Both the position numbers and the translations under genes were made by a program. Shown here piece after piece: positions 1 to 12,005 of a stretch of 64,000 nucleotides of DNA. Source of the stretch: Nomia melanderi (Eukaryota; Arthropoda; Insecta; Hymenoptera; Halictidae). The DNA is taken from positions 2,664,001-2,728,000 of the forward strand of contig NC_135010.1 in assembly GCF_051020985.1 (NCBI RefSeq). The letters are read 5' to 3'. The notes below the pieces were generated by a model. The model was given only the letters and a program-made list of their open reading frames with translations, had not been told where the DNA came from and did no database searches. Every line of letters begins with the position of its first letter. The stretch's first letter is position 1.

Positions 1-430
1 CGTATCTGCCAATTCGGCGAGACGGCCGGCTCGAGTGAAAGTGTACGCCACCGCGGCGCGGCGCGGCGGTGAAGCATTTTCGCCTAACGTCTTGAACCAT
101 TAAAATTGCGCGCGGCCGAGTTTTACCACGTCGTACGACGACGCCCGATTTTTATTTTACTCGGAAAACAACGCGGGGCCGCTTTAACTTCGGTTCTTGC
201 ATACCGGCGTTACGCAATCGCGATCCGTTGCTGCGGGCTCGAGAAACCACCGGTGAATTTCAACCACTCTAGACACAATTACGACGGCCGATTCGCCGGC
301 TGGATTAAAAGAAGCGTGCACGATCTAGCTCGAGAATTAACGCCTTCGGATCCAAACTTTATTTCATCCTATCGGGGATCCGTTGCAGTTGTTTTCCTTG
401 TTTTGCGGTTAGAATTTACATTTATGTAAA
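1..430. other. CpG-rich patch, cut by window edge
   Basis: This stretch is clearly richer in G, C and CpG than what follows, with a run of CG-rich sequence near 50-70. An open frame of 107 codons starts at 106 on the plus strand and ends at 429. It has no domain, signal peptide or low-complexity pattern that I recognise, and AT-rich DNA begins where it ends. The patch could be a regulatory element or part of an exon that began before the window. Coding status is unsupported. Confidence 0.4.
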
Positions 431-2110
431 TAAAGTGGAGCTGTTAGTGATAACTATCGGTAAAACAGGTTCCTAATTTTGTATTTTAAGTACGAGATGT
501 CAGGTAATTTGAGCTCCTGTACTTCTCGAAGGCAGTAAAGATAATGTACGTTTATATTACAATGTACGTCCGATCTGAAGAGTCCCACTGGTTTCTTTTC
601 GACGGAATTTATATTTTGTTAATTATCTGCCCTTTACGCACGATACGTTTTCCATAAACGTTCAGAGATTTTCTGTGCGCGAAATTATGCGAGTTTAAGG
701 CTTGATTATTCGAAAATATGGGAAGTACTTTAATAAGTTTTCCATTTTTGTTCTGAATTAGATAGAGATCCCATGTTAAATACGTCTTGTTCTGGGATCG
801 TGTATACGAATGTCTTACAATTAGTAATTCCATCAGGAAGGGTGTGATTCTATGCAAAAAGAAAATTGAAAGTAAAATACTGTTTTTTTATTTGATGCTT
901 TTACTTTTGAACAAATCGTGTAGAAATATTTTGTCAAATATACAAAAATAAATAAAAAGTGTAAAATAATATTTTTTGTTTGAAACCCGTTTTTGAATAA
1001 AATGAATGTAAACATATTCCATTTGCAATTAGTTAAATGCAGATAAGCTTGACAAATCTTCAAACCGAATTTTATCAAAAAAGAAATTTCATAGGAAAAA
1101 AGTTTATTGAAAATATATTGTTTACGTTTTGTTTCATATAAAATAACTTTATGTTGATTTTACCAGTCATATTTAGTTGAATAAGTCCAGTGTACTTGTA
1201 CTGAAAAACTTGTAGTTTATACTTCCCTCTTTTTCATGGAAAGTCATCTTCCTCTCGGTTCTAACACCTGTCACAAGACATCCTGTATAACTATTTTCCA
1301 TGATAAATAAAAATTACTACAAATATTACAGCAGGAATTACTAGAAAATATTAAAATTCCTTTAGTATTCAATTAAAGATTTCATTCGCACATAGAATTC
1401 TTGATCTTCTAGAATTTAGTAAAGCAAAATATTTAGTACAGCCTAATGAGCATGGAATAAACGATCGTTCGCAAGAACATCAATTCATTATTAATAGAAT
1501 CAAATTTTCTAATTAAGACCATCGTGTATCGATTACTTGTAATATCGCTATTCAAACAGTTCACTTCCTGATATTTCTACGCACAACCCTATCTCATCAA
1601 ACATCCTCAATTGTAAGTACACTTGTCCTTACTCTACTTACTAACTCGAAGGCTAACGATAACTGCAGATAAGAAGTCAGATACTTGCTCCCCGTGAATA
1701 AATAGCAACAAAGATAGAGGCACGAAATTTCTCAAGGAAAATTTATTCTGCAACCCATTCAGTCGAAATAACGAGCTAGACTCACGGTGAATGAATTGGG
1801 CCAAAATACCAATTACGAGTCGGACTCCTAGCACTAAATTGCATACTAAAGATAACATCTCTTTCATTTTCCACCGTTCACCTTTTCAAACTCATTTAAG
1901 TTATACACCATATCATCTTATTACTGTACTCGTACAAATTAGTAACACACCTTGCCTCTATAACGGGCAAAACAAATATCGACTGAGTGGGTTAAGGAAA
2001 GACTTTCACAGTACAAACAGAAACACTTCGGACAGATGCGAGCTGTAACGTTCGAATTCAGTGTAACTCGGAACATGTTAACAATTTTTATCGAATAGAA
2101 TATCACGACT
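431..2110. other. AT-rich non-coding DNA
   Basis: I see only AT-rich sequence with short chance open frames on both strands. No repeat, RNA gene or coding signal is recognisable. Confidence 0.5.
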
Positions 2111-2118
2111 CGAAATTA

Positions 2119-2257
2119 CAGTAGAACCTCGATTATCCGATTTAATTAGACGATTATCAATACAAACAAATGGAAACTCGACAAGGCATTTTTCAAAGCA
2201 TGTTTGCAATAATCCAAAAATCCAAATTGCGGAGTTGGTGGATAATCAAAATTACCT
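2119..2257 (+). mobile_element. pogo/Tigger-like inverted-repeat remnant
   Basis: The left end reads CAGTAGAACCTCGATTATCC directly after a TA dinucleotide, which resembles the terminal repeats of pogo/Tigger-type Tc1-mariner transposons. The right end contains GGATAATC followed by a degraded stretch, an imperfect inverted match to the left end. There is no room for a transposase, so this is a short non-autonomous or internally deleted copy. The right boundary is approximate because that end has decayed. Confidence 0.5.
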
Positions 2258-2324
2258 AATTATTATATAAATTATCTACATTATAGATTATCAAAGTCTA
2301 CATCACGAAAAATTCAGACTCGAA

Positions 2325-2564
2325 TTAATCCCTTGTTTTATAATAACATGTGAGGTTCCTGGAGAAGATCTTAAACAGAATTTCACAAACATTTGCTCAA
2401 TTCTTGTGGACCTAAATGAAATAATATTTTTCTATTACTAATTATTACATTTTAGAGCAAACACGGACATAGAATATACCTAAAATATCTCCCTTTCTTT
2501 CAATAAATTATTGACAAACTAGTCGCATCGATCACAGTCGAAACAAATCATAGTACAAGGGAAG
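2325..2564 (+). mobile_element. TTAA element, TTGCCTTAT-end family, copy 1
   Basis: The left end is TTAATCCCTTGTTTTATAAT. The right end (ATCATAGTACAAGGGAAG) is its imperfect inverted complement. The interior aligns with the element at 20782-21027: both share the order 'ctaaatga', a T-rich tract, 'gcaaac', 'gacac/gacat', 'agaata', and 'taaattatt' near the right end. The target-site TTAA is kept on the left and mutated on the right. The length of about 240 bp and the TTAA target fit a non-autonomous piggyBac-like element. Confidence 0.55.
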
Positions 2565-2569
2565 AATCC

Positions 2570-3420
2570 AAGTCTTACCATATCGAGAAAGACAACGATC
2601 CGTCGACGGTCGATGACCACGGCCAATGGCGCGCCAACAGAACCAATAATTAAGATCCAAAAACAGAAACGGTGGCCGTGGAACGGGAGACTTAAGAACT
2701 TCCTCTCTCTCGCGGCGCAAATCGCACGCGCGGTTTCCCACGGTGCGAGATAAGCTCCGTCAGAGATAAAGAGAAGCAAGAGAGAAACACGGGGAGAGAT
2801 GGCGAGGAGGAAACGAGGTAAAAAGGAGGAGGGAAAAAGGAAAGAGAAATAATAAGCGGAGAGAGAACGGGAGAAAAGAAGGGGAGGGGAGAAAAGAGCG
2901 AGAACGTAGACGGGGGGGGGGGGGGGAGGGAAAGAGAGAAAACGGCGAGGACGATGTGGGAAAAGAGGAAGCTAATCAGAAGCGGAAGTACGCTCCGGCG
3001 AGGCCCGAGGCCTTGAGAAGCATAGTCAGCCGCGCAGCTTTTAGCTCTCTTAATTGCAACTTCATTTAACGTACCCTACACATCGGGACGCGCAGCCAAT
3101 CCGAGGTCTTCGCGCCGCGAAACCGCGTCTTAATAACCGTCTTATCGCCCCGGCCAGGAGACGTTTGAGAAGGGAGCGACCGCAGCCAGACCGTGGAAGG
3201 TGAAAATGTCCGAGACACGCCGTGAAACCCGCAGAAAACCCGACGCTCATTTAACACCGTCACCGTCAAGGGTATATCTCGCTCGATCGTCTTGGCTCCG
3301 GTCACGGATCATTCTACTTCCTCGCCGCTGAAGCGCCGAAACGCTACCAGAGGATTATTAACTTCGAAAAGAGAAATTTATTTGAGCCTTGAATGAAGTT
3401 TCCGTCGTGTATTATTAGGT
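2570..3420. other. CpG-rich patch
   Basis: This G+C-richer patch lies between AT-rich flanks. The first part is purine-rich on the plus strand (annotated separately). The second part, about 3000-3350, is CpG-dense with several CGCG and CCGC motifs. Overlapping open frames of 60-86 codons on the minus strand have no recognisable domain. It could be a promoter, an enhancer or an untranslated exon. Confidence 0.4.
2765..2985 (+). repeat. Polypurine tract with a 15-base G run
   Basis: The plus strand is nearly all A and G over about 220 bases, with an uninterrupted run of 15 G at 2912-2926. Such tracts can form triplex or G-quadruplex-like structures and are prone to length change. No periodic unit is maintained, so this is low-complexity DNA rather than a true microsatellite. 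Confidence 0.8.
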
Positions 3421-3474
3421 TGCCTCTCTATCCCGTGTACACTTGGGATGTTTATCTCTTTTTTGTAACTCGAG

Positions 3475-3696
3475 TTAACACTAAAACTACCGAACCGGTC
3501 AAATTGACCCACTTGAGCATTTTTATTTTGCGAGTATTACCATTATAAAGGCATTTTTGTGAAATACTTATTTCAATTTGTCGATCTGTATAAATAGAAA
3601 CCTAGGAGACCCTTCGAATCTCAAGAAAACTATTGTTCTAATTTTTATAAACAGTTGGAAATAAATCATTCTAATTGTTCGATACTTTTAGTGTTA
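3475..3696 (+). mobile_element. TTAA element, AACACTAGAACTACC family, copy 1
   Basis: The left terminus is TTAACACTAAAACTACCG. The right terminus, ...GATACTTTTAGTGTTA, is its inverted complement with some decay. A subterminal ACCGGTCAA motif is shared with copy 2 at 3811-4036. The right-hand target site reads TTAT instead of TTAA. The length of about 222 bp matches the other copies. It lacks coding capacity and must have depended on a transposase supplied elsewhere. Confidence 0.65.
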
Positions 3697-3810
3697 TCTG
3701 CAGTTAGCAATTTGGATGATTGCATTCGAACAAGCCATTCGGGATTAACAAATATTTAGTAATAAAGCAACCTTCTTTTAAATGCATAGTTTGCGAAATA
3801 TTTGTAAGCA

Positions 3811-4036
3811 GTAACACTAAAACTACCAGACCGGTCAATGTAACCCATTCCTGATGTTTCTTTTTGCAATTGTTTAAAAGATGACAAATATTTCTCTGAA
3901 AAATTACTAAAGAAATTGATTCAGCACCACACAAACTGAAATCTAAATCAATTAAAGTCTCGACAGATGCACTCTTGGAGTTTCTATAGACAAATTACGA
4001 AAACTCAATTTAACTGCTCGGTAATTTTAGTGTTAA
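3811..4036 (+). mobile_element. TTAA element, AACACTAGAACTACC family, copy 2
   Basis: The left end GTAACACTAAAACTACCAG and the right end CGGTAATTTTAGTGTTAA form the family's inverted repeat. The left target site has mutated to GTAA. It lies about 115 bp downstream of copy 1 in the same orientation. Its interior matches the inverted interior of the copy at 42337-42562, including a shared 'tctatagaaactc' stretch on the minus strand, so these two belong to one subfamily. Confidence 0.65.
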
Positions 4037-4039
4037 ATA

Positions 4040-6095
4040 CATTCTAATAAATTGAGCCTGTTTCTCCTGTAAAAGAAACACCTGTGACAATAACTCTGAC
4101 ATGAAGACGAACTTGAATGATTCCAAAAGCATCCAGAATGTGCTTGAGTTTTTTAACCAAATTATTCTTCTAAATTTATTATAGTTAATGTATGTCTATT
4201 CCATAAATCTTATATTAGAATTCATACAATTAGTACGCTATTATACAATAAGTCATTAAGTCATAAGTAATGTATCCAAATGTTAGTGGTTACTAATGAT
4301 TTTACTGTTAATGTGACCACCTTACAATAAATTCAAATAAAAAAAAGTTTGACTGATTTTCGGTGGCTGTATTTCTTCTAAGTTATGGTTGATTTGATCT
4401 TTTTTGTGAATTTATCTTTCGTGATACGTTTAAATATTGAAAGAGGCGAATAGAAAAATTGTTATATCTCTTACTACATTTTAGAAATTCATTTATAAGA
4501 AAAGCAATTAACGCGTGTGTGTTTTAAGTTAGCTGCTTGTGTGTTCACCACGTTTAGTATCGGAAAGTGAAACTAATCGAAGTCGTAAGACATGGCGTTT
4601 AACTCTTAATTACAGTTTTTTTAATATTTCTGTGTAACGGTGGGGGTTATTACCGAAACGAATACTGATAGCGATTGGGTTAATTAAGGTAACTTGGCTT
4701 TCTCGTTTTGATGTATCCTTTACAATTTCTTTTATTGTTTCCGCTTTTTTGCTGGATGCAGGTTAGGTCCTCTGTCAATTCGTCACGTTTAAAAGTGATT
4801 GGCACTTTCTATGGACTGACAAAAGTTTATAAATTTGAAATTTAGTCCACTTTTGGAGTATAGAAATCATTTTATACAGTTTTCAGTTAAACATTTTTAT
4901 GTTTGTAGATTTACTAATACGCTACTGATCAATGACCAGTTACAATTTAAAAATTACGAATTCCTGAGTAAAAATGGTATTTTAATCTGAATTAGCTAGT
5001 ATTTTTATGAAGCATATTGATTTTATTAAGTTTTAATATTAATCTTAGAAGTGATACGATCTAATGGAAATTACTCGGATTATTTAACACTGAGATGAAC
5101 AAAAACAGTATTGTAATGCATATGAAACATCTACTTGAAGAGTCTGAACTTTGAAATGTCCATGTTGAAGTTGAAAAACATGTCTTATATTATCTGTAAA
5201 CTGTGAATCTTTCTGCAAAATCTCACTCTATTAGGTTAATTTACATAGAGACATGAATTCTGACTTTTATGTCAAAAATAAACTGAATACTTGCGTTTGA
5301 ATCACATGTTTAATTTCTTCGTTCAAAAAAGGAAAATTAAGAACGGGAAAAATGGTTTTATCGGTGAAAATAATGAATTACTTATTTATTATTCATGAGT
5401 AATGAAAATAATTTTATCATATTTTAGTTTACAATCGAATACATTTCTTATTTCAAGTTAGATTTTTATTTTAAAATTAATAAATTAATCCAAAAATAAT
5501 TGAAATTTATTTTATTGTTCCAACATGTAAAGTCATATTGACGAAAAACAATAACTGAAACTGCTAGTAAATTGAACCATCAAATATTTTGTTTAATTAA
5601 TGTATAAATGTATGGCGAATCTGAATTACATTTTTAAAATCATTCATCCTTTTTACCTCTAAACTTCCAAAATATTAAATATACAAATATTCTACGAAAT
5701 GGACATTAAATTAATTTTATAGCAATAAATGATATATAAAAACACGTTTTGTATGGTTGAAGCAGAATTTAATGTAAACAACGTACCGAATCAACCAATC
5801 AAATAAATTATAGACTTCTCCATGGCAAACTTTACCAACGTGCCTCATGAATCAGTTCGATAACAAATATTTCCTAGATACAAATCTGTAAACGTTTCCT
5901 TTCCGCATTACGAGTAAAGGAAACTATGAGTACCAGCACAAAATGTATTATTTATCGTTCTGGTCATTGTTTGCAGACACGATGTGCAGTAAGAGCCATT
6001 ATGACTCAGTATCCACTAGCACTCGATATTCGATGTAAATTAAAAATTAGAATTCGCAATATATAAACAGTAATTATCTTCACGAAACATAAAAA
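4040..6095. other. AT-rich non-coding DNA
   Basis: Strongly AT-rich. I see no coding frame, tandem array or recognisable element. A TTAACACTGAG motif at 5086 resembles a TTAA-element end, but I found no matching second end. Confidence 0.5.
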
Positions 6096-6099
6096 AATA

Positions 6100-7260
6100 C
6101 GCAATCACAATACCATTTACCTCGAACGATTTGTGCGTGTTCTACGCACGTTAATTACAATGTCAAATTATACGAACTTATCATCGATGCTTATCACGCG
6201 ACTTCTTCGTCAATCACGCCTCCTCGAAACAAGCGAATAAACGAAACAAACGTTCCACCCTCAGCTAGCAGTATTAATTGCCGGTAATTAATCATTACCC
6301 AACCACGAAAGTATCTCGGAACGTGAAAGCACACGAAAAAAATGATTGGAATTATAATTACACGAATCGTTTCAATCTCGAGAAATAGAATAAGATTTAA
6401 GATCGGCGATTACGATAATTTCACGTGGAAGAGGTTTACTCATCCTGACCAGTTTTCAGGCTAATCATACCACAGTCATAATAGATTGCAAGATCATTCG
6501 AAGGTAATATGCTTATGCATCCATGCTCTGCCGGATGTTGTTACCGCCACGCTGTAGCTTCATATCGTTTAACACATGAAAAAAAAAAGAACAGATGAAA
6601 GGAACGAGCGCAGGGTCGGATATGCTCGCGATAGCTCGCGATACCACACGGTTGTCGTCCCTGATTACATATATATTTTTTTTTGTGTGTGCACGGCAAC
6701 TACATTAACCTCCAATAATTGTATTCATATTAATTTAATAGGAATCGCTTCCTGATAATCGAGGTTTAATTATCAACTGGATTCTGTCCGGCGATAATAT
6801 CGCGTTTTCCAGTTCCACTTCGATTTAGTATCATTGGCGAGCGCAGAATTCGTTATAGCGTATCATTTCCTTAACGAAGGGAACCGAATCGGCGGAGAAA
6901 CGACAGACAAGGGAACGAGGAACGCTAAACTCCTGCGATTACGAGGAGAAATGTAAACTCGCCTTACGTAATGACAATTGGGCATGATTCACGATCGAGC
7001 CGGCGGTGTATATCGATCATCGCCAGACACAAAAAGTCTGCAACATTGTTTCGCGGCCTGTGGAACGCGGGGTACTCATTACCGGCTTCCTACCTATAAA
7101 TTAATGTGCCGAGAGTCACGATCACGTATTGTAATGAATCAAGAATTGCTAATCAATGGATATGTAACATGGGTAAAACCGATTGGAATTTGTACGTTTC
7201 ATTTGACGAACAATTTTCGCGAATTTTTCACACATTGTCGATCGGTCACGAGTTAACTCG
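6100..7260. promoter_or_regulatory. CpG-containing patch, possible enhancer
   Basis: Composition is more balanced here than on either side. It contains a cluster of TAATT/ATTA homeodomain-type cores around 6270-6300, a CACGTG E-box at 6422-6427, a tandem GCTCGCGATA decamer at 6624-6643 and a palindromic GCGATAATATCGC near 6791. A 92-codon open frame at 6978-7256 has no recognised domain. The regulatory role is inferred from composition and motif clustering only. Confidence 0.25.
6624..6643 (+). repeat. Tandem decamer, two exact copies
   Basis: GCTCGCGATA occurs twice in direct succession. Each copy holds the palindrome TCGCGA. It is too short to be a satellite and could be a paired binding site. 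Confidence 0.8.
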
Positions 7261-7432
7261 TGTTTGCACTTGATTAGCTATTTCAATTTTTGAAACGCTG
7301 GGCAATATAAATAGAATATTGTAAAAGCGAAATATTCAAAGTTATATAAAACATATGTCCAAAGTTACATTTCAATTCATTATGTATAAATAAAATATAT
7401 TGAAGTTTATTTAGATTTTTTCACTTTCATAC

Positions 7433-7665
7433 TTAACATGTTGAATGCCATGGGAGTACCGGTGACCCCCAACCAAATCGAATTTCTATAGTTCTCTTAA
7501 TTTAATGATGATTATTTGAAAACATTTCTATATTAATAAGAATGCTACATAATGCGATGGCACTCAACTATATAAACGTGCAATGGTAATAATGCAATTC
7601 AATCAAATAATTTAATATTATATTTTTTGCATTTTGTGTATTATTCTCTATAAATAATAACTGGT
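7433..7665 (+). mobile_element. TTAA element, palindromic-end family, copy 1
   Basis: It begins TTAACATGTTGAATGCCATG, followed by GTACCGGTGACCCC, a degraded form of the palindrome that is perfect in the copy at 41729-41973. The interior aligns well with that copy (shared 'gatgattacttgaaaacatt', 'aatgcgatg', 'aatttaatatt'). The right terminus is not recognisable, so the copy is probably truncated or decayed there and its end is approximate. Confidence 0.55.
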
Positions 7666-7904
7666 GATATGGAATAGCTTTTGTCTAAACTTGCCGATCA
7701 ATAATCTATTAAGTGTCGTTCAAGTTTAACTCTTTCGTTTCTGAATACATATTTTTTCCTATAAATCAAGGAGAGGGCCAGCAACAGTTGTTTTTAACTG
7801 AAATTGAAGCTTTTCAGTGAAAGAAATACGATAAATACTAATAATTAGAATAAGTAGCACTAAAGCTGTCAGTTATAACAATGTTCTTTGTATGGTACAA
7901 TTTT

Positions 7905-8065
7905 CCTCTAATTCTTTTAATGATAAATTATTTATTTTTTCAGATAAAGATGTAATTCTTCTTTGCTTTGCTTTGGTTTTTCATTAAATTATACTCTTGG
8001 TGCATTCGTACGGCGTTTGACGAGTACGCACTTTATTTTTAAATTTTATTGTGCGCAGAACGAGA
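7905..8065 (+). repeat. Dispersed repeat segment related to 24236-24400
   Basis: The segment shares long matches with the inserted element at 24179-24613, including 'gataaattatttatttttt', 'gtaattcttct', 'gtttgac.agta' and 'ttttattg.gcgc', in the same order and orientation. A possible left end, TTAACTCTTTCG, lies at 7726 and resembles the inverted right end of the 24179-24613 insertion. The full extent of this copy is therefore uncertain. Confidence 0.5.
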
Positions 8066-8260
8066 GATTTTTCAAACTAAATTCCCCAATTAACAGGTTA
8101 AGACGTTTCCTAGCTTTCCGGTAATATAAATATTCGTGGTATCTATATATACCATTCAGGACGAAAGGATTAAATGTATAAAATAATGTATGTTTCCTTA
8201 ATAATTAATGATTTGATCAAATTTTATCAAAATACCGACGATTGGTGGTAAAATAATTTT

Positions 8261-8506
8261 TTAACATTAACTGTACCGACACTTTATATATGTCTATTTT
8301 TACCGAAATGAGTAGCTGGCTACAAAATAAAGGTAAACAAGTTGGACGATACAGATTTTTTAGTGGAAACAGAAACAAAAGAAAAGACAAGATTGAAAAA
8401 CTGATTAATCGGACAATATAGAAACTGATATAAAATTAATTGAACGAACGAAAACGCAGAATTTCAAATCAAATTTTATAACCCGTAATTTGCGGTTAGT
8501 GTTTAA
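8261..8506 (+). mobile_element. TTAA element, TTAACACTAACCGTACC family, copy 1
   Basis: Left end TTAACATTAACTGTACCGAC; right end GCGGTTAGTGTTTAA. The interior aligns with 22687-22950 along its length, sharing 'ggttacaaaata'-type, 'gaaactgattaat' and 'aaaacgcagaattt' blocks in order. No coding capacity. Short length, inverted ends and TTAA sites point to a non-autonomous piggyBac-like element. Confidence 0.65.
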
Positions 8507-9055
8507 TGTAATTTTCATAATACGTTCTGAAATAAAAACACTGTTCAATGTGGTTGAAAGGAAAAATATGAAATTTAGGAAATTGTAAGATTTTCCTTTG
8601 ATTTGAAAATTTGATAAAATTTTAGGAATAAATTAAGTACTGTTTATATATTATTTATGAAATATGAATAGGTTTTGACTTAGTATTTATTTAGAAAATT
8701 GTGAAAAATAAAAAATCGTTTCAAGAAAAGAAAGTGCGTTTGAAACCAGTGGACTTCTAAAATTCATTTTAGATTCGTCACTGTTCAAAAGATTGCAGAT
8801 ATAACAATTCTGAAAACAATTAAAATTCACTAACGCCATTTTCGAAATATTTTTGTATAAAAATCTCGTTGAACCTTGGTCTCACCCGTCTACCCACCCA
8901 ACATTTACCAAAACATTTGTTTGATGTAAAACGTATTATAATCGCAAACCATTTATGACGTCATAACTTCGTTCGAAGTGCAGCGAATGCAAATGAAAAG
9001 TTATTTTTGACGATCAATAGCAAAACGTTTTATCGATTAATTGCTTTCTTTTAAT
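8507..9055. other. AT-rich non-coding DNA
   Basis: AT-rich, with no feature that I can support. Confidence 0.5.
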
Positions 9056-9560
9056 TAAAGCAGGAAAAAGAATTCGCTCGTGACGCATTAGTAAGGAAAG
9101 CTAAGTTAACCCGGAATTTCGACCGGTTCACCTTTCCAACTTGACCATAATTTCTGTTTGTATTGGGATATTTGTATAGGCACGAGCCACTTGTGTGTAT
9201 GCAATCAAGACTATGCGAGATCGGTGCAACATAAATATAACAGGCAGATAATGGTCGCATGAATACAAAATGACGAACGTAAAGACGCCTTTCGACGAGC
9301 TCGACCTTGACTCAAGATCGCTTTTTCTTTACGATCCGTCATCGCAAGCCATTGATGACCACATTGGACTCGCGAACGCCTCCCTCCTTTTTTTCTTAAA
9401 AACGGTTGCGCAACTAACGCTCACATACGACCATGGAGCACCTGAACTTGAATTATGTGTTCAGAAGAAGAATTTGCATCGTTACGCGATCGTGTCAGCG
9501 ATATCCTAAGACCAGTTCGAAATTTCCCCGAGGAACGCAAACAAGGATCGATTGTTTTTC
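9056..9560. other. CpG-containing patch with short open frames
   Basis: A moderately CpG-rich patch. A 79-codon plus-strand frame (9270-9509) and a 69-codon minus-strand frame (9051-9260) are open, but neither shows a domain, signal peptide or motif that I know. Candidate regulatory DNA or untranslated exon. Confidence 0.3.
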
Positions 9561-12005
9561 AACGATAGAGATGATAGTATAAACGTTATAATTCCAAGTA
9601 AATTACGTTTAGCAATTGCTCTCCTACGTCAACGGCTTTTATTCTTAACGGCAACTTGTAGACTTTGTGCTAAAATATTGTGCTAAACGGTACGTGTCCT
9701 CACAAGTCTCATTCGTTTCTGAATTGTAAGGTATTTCAAATTAAACAAAGTTGCACAATATTTTATTTCATTCTCATGTTTCATTCATATTTATAGTAGC
9801 CACATCCGTACTCTTTTAATTGTGTGAAACCGTATCGTAATTAAAATCAAACTAACGAAATGTGATAATTTACAACCGTGTTAAAAGTTCTGTAAGTGAT
9901 AACACACCTGGGGAGAATTTTTTAATGAAACTATAAGTCGAAGATATAGAATAAGTTTTCTAGTAATTACTTTCCGAAACAGACAAGATAGAGAATCTCT
10001 GGAGTATATCTGTACTTGACTGATTCGAATAAACATAAGTGATATAATCAGCGGGAGATAATTCTGCGTGAAAAACTGGGTAAAGCATGTAGAATAAAAT
10101 TCTTTTATTTGATCTCTCGTTTTTGAGAAAATCCAGTTTGAAAATTTCTTGAACACTCTTATATTTCGAATAATTGTTGAAAGACATATGTTCAAATTTG
10201 TTTTTTTTTCAAAAACGAGATTTCATACGCAGTAGCATTATTCTGTATCTTCTACTTATTTTCAAATGTAAATAACTTGTAGAACGCACGCATTTAATTG
10301 GTTGCACCAAGTGCACGTGTTTTTGATAAATGTTCACATTTGACTTTCATATGAACGATCTTATTTTATATGTTCAAGTTATCTTTTCGTGTAAAACCTT
10401 ATCCTTCTTAATTGAACTGTCAATTATAGAGCACCCAATATAAATATGGTTACATACATTATGTTTGCAGATTTACATATGGCAACAAATTTAAAAGACA
10501 TGGAATATCAAATTTGAAACAGATTGATCTGAATACAAACAATTTTCGACTACATAACGATCTTAATACTCTAAAAGCATGACACAAAGCTCTTCATACA
10601 CTTCGCATTAAAATAACGTATTTTACCGTAGCAGTAAGTGCAAGCAAATTTGTTTTACTACTTTAGCAGTTTGATAACGTAATAGAAAATAATGTGAACT
10701 TTCAAGCAATTATGTCAATATAATCTATAACAACGTTAATTTTGTAACCAGACATTATTTCGTTAAGATATTGTTTAGCAAAGCTAATGAAATATTCGTA
10801 TTATTATTAACTTGATATCTTCATTAACGAAATCAATTTTTATTCCTGCATAATCTTCGTAAGGCAGTGTATGAGAATTGACGATTGGATACATATCATC
10901 ACTCCTAATAATAAGCGCAACACATTTTCCAGTGGAAGAAGAAATTGCTTTCTGGAAATCAATAATCGCGTAATTCACCACAATTCTATCATGTCTTATT
11001 GTCAGTGGATTTCGCTATATTTTATCTGTCAGTTTCTAGGTGCGTTAGACATTGCGATCGTTTCTGCTTCCAATTACGTCGCTACTTTAATTTACACGGT
11101 CTCCTACATTCAATCTCATGGAATGTTGGTTCACTGCTCTAGAAATCGCCTTATTATCAGTCGCAGTTTCACCGTTTCTCCGATTTGTACCGAAAACATA
11201 ATCAAGCAGACGTAGGTAAAAAAGGATTGAAAAAAGCTTTCAGATATTGTCTCCGCGGTGCTCTCTCCAGCCTCGCGTATTCGTAATTGCACATCGAGGC
11301 CACATCGCGAATCGTCGCGGAGTGTAAGAGATTTATGTAGGTATCACTACTTTATGTGAGTATTTATATATTATTAATTATGTTCATTTTTTTATAAAGA
11401 ACAGATTATGAAAATTGAAAAATTGAAAATTGAACAACGATTCGGTGTTTAATTTCCTATAGATTTCAGTAATTATTTTGGTCGCCCTTTTTGTTGATGG
11501 AATTAAATTTGATCTTTGTTCGAATATTTTGTCTTTTAATAATTATTTAATAATTTCCTATAATTTCTATACGTAGAAGGAAATATAAGTCGATTTATGA
11601 TTAAATTAATATTGTTTTTAAATTTATCTCTAATATCTCAGCTCCCCTATTTCATCTATTTATGATTCAAAATACTAAGATTATAAGTTTCATGAAAAAA
11701 CTTGTAAATGATAAGAAACAATTATTAACCTATCTAACATTGTAGTTTCAAGCTTGTTTAGGCCATTTTTGTTGAATCAACATGGCTTAACGAGAATGTT
11801 ATCATGAGAAAGCCATTAAGAAAAGTAATTTAGTATATGAAACTCCTCATAGTTTATAAATTTAAGAAAGAAAGTATCAAGTGCTATTGTTAGAAACAAA
11901 AGAAGATTTATCGAATTCTATTATTTCTTATTTCAGTTTCATTGATAAACCGTGAATAGTAGAAATTCCTAATTCTAAGTACAAATAATTACGCGTAAGC
12001 AGTTC
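9561..12005. other. AT-rich non-coding DNA
   Basis: Mostly AT-rich. A small CpG-richer spot lies at about 11240-11330. A 114-codon frame at 10871-11215 (plus) and a 104-codon frame at 9881-10195 (minus) have no recognised homology. No repeats found. Confidence 0.45.

Noticed and set aside
5086..5110. TTAACACTGAGATGAAC as a TTAA-element end
   Set aside because: No matching inverted end was found within several hundred bases.
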